Shown: one piece after another, positions 7,159-7,625 of the stretch
How the letters are laid out: every line of letters starts with the position of its first letter
How positions within the stretch are numbered: position 1 is the stretch's first letter
From: Elusimicrobiota bacterium
GTDB lineage: Bacteria > CG03 > SLGR01 > PWQF01
NCBI GenBank assembly: GCA_003558145.1
Contig: PWMP01000088.1
Coordinates: forward strand, 1 to 7,625
Direction of reading: 5' to 3'
DNA: 7,625 bases
Made by a program: the position numbers and the translations under genes
Notes under the pieces: generated by a model
Databases searched by the model: none
Told to the model about the DNA's origin: nothing
Seen by the model: only the letters and a program-made list of their open reading frames with translations

Positions 7159-7625
7159 TTCACCTTTCCCAGCACCTGCGCTCCCGTAAGACGGCACAGG
7201 GAATCTGCTGATGTCTTTTCAACTGCCATCAGCATTCCTATTCCCATATTAAACACATTTTCCATCTCTTCCCGGCTTACGCCACGGTCCATTATGAGCC
7301 TGAATACCTCGGGAAGCTCAGGCAGGGAAATTTGCGCTTTCATTCCGTCGGGCAGGAGCCGCTTAAGCGCCCGGTTCATACCGCCCCCGGTTACATGAGC
7401 CAGATTTTTTATCCCGTACGGTATTTTTCCGTCCTTGAGAATCTCCGAATATATCCTTGTAGGCTGGAGTATAATATTCTTATGTTTTGCTATTTCATTA
7501 TCATTGAAAATCTTGCGCACCAGAGAAAACCCGTTGGAGTGAATACCGCTTGATTTCAGTCCCGCTATAACATCTCCGCTTTGGATAGTATCTGTATCAA
7601 ATTCCTTCAGGGGCACCCCGCAGGA
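7155..7625 (-). CDS. purM: Phosphoribosylformylglycinamidine cyclo-ligase (PurM, AIR synthetase), C-terminal part
   Basis: Closes the imidazole ring of FGAM to AIR with ATP, the fifth step of purine synthesis. Only the last 156 residues are in the window; the N-terminal half lies beyond the right edge, and the reading frame is open to that edge. Seen here are the family motif GLKSSGIHSNGFSLVR, then HVTGGGM and FNMGIGM, all characteristic of the AIR-synthase-related C-terminal domain. A GTG near the edge (7616) is an internal valine codon in PLKEF context, not a start. The stop TGA overlaps the purN GTG. As the first gene present in the run, it indicates that the promoter lies further upstream, off the window. 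Confidence 0.96.
   Translation of the reverse strand, partial: SCGVPLKEFDTDTIQSGDVIAGLKSSGIHSNGFSLVRKIFNDNEIAKHKNIILQPTRIYSEILKDGKIPYGIKNLAHVTGGGMNRALKRLLPDGMKAQISLPELPEVFRLIMDRGVSREEMENVFNMGIGMLMAVEKTSADSLCRLTGAQVLGKVK

Noticed and set aside
7156..7197. Longer purN from the GTG at 7197 (208 residues)
   Set aside because: It adds 13 residues with no match to the family and 43 bp of overlap with purM. The GTG at 7158 gives the normal N-terminus and a standard GTGA overlap.
7614..7616. GTG near the right edge as the start of a separate 153-residue protein
   Set aside because: The frame is open to the window edge, and the product is the C-terminal domain of PurM, so this is an internal valine.
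1..7625. CRISPR array, tRNA, insertion sequence or defence genes
   Set aside because: There are no regularly spaced repeats, no tRNA-like folds, no transposase motifs and no room outside the six coding regions.

Overview
This window is one uninterrupted run of bacterial housekeeping biosynthesis genes, all transcribed on the minus strand, so the gene order runs from the right edge to the left edge: purM (3' part only), purN, purB, purA, carA, carB (5' nine tenths). Five of the six genes serve purine nucleotide synthesis or AMP formation, or (carAB) make carbamoyl phosphate for pyrimidines and arginine; the sixth, purM, is also a de novo purine gene. I see no phage, CRISPR, toxin, defence, tRNA or rRNA feature, and no candidate for a novel system.

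Layout by region: 7625-7155 holds the C-terminal half of PurM; 7158-6571 purN, overlapping purM by a GTGA junction; 6570-6532 the only real intergenic gap (39 nt), containing a GTAGGG/CCCTAC inverted repeat and a TAAAACG-type direct repeat next to the purB Shine-Dalgarno; 6531-5266 purB; 5264-3984 purA, one base after purB; 3981-2869 carA, two bases after purA, with a GTG start; 2876-1 carB, overlapping carA by 8 nt and running off the left edge. I translated carB codon by codon across the whole window and found no frameshift or stop. Apart from the 39-nt gap there is no non-coding DNA, and the plus-strand open frames are antisense shadows.

How the genes work together: PurN (step 3) and PurM (step 5) act in the de novo pathway; PurB acts twice, on SAICAR and then on adenylosuccinate; PurA makes adenylosuccinate from IMP, so PurA and PurB together form the AMP branch. 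CarA and CarB form glutamine-dependent carbamoyl-phosphate synthetase. Such close packing suggests one polycistronic message with coupled translation. The promoter and any riboswitch or repressor site would lie upstream of purM, outside the window, and the terminator beyond carB.

Organism: clearly a bacterium (Shine-Dalgarno sites, GTG starts, separate carA and carB, formyltetrahydrofolate-type PurN). Base composition looks middling to slightly AT-rich by eye, with free use of ATA and AGA/AGG codons. The mixture of features and the short repeat would fit one of the less studied environmental phyla, but the window carries no marker that fixes the lineage.
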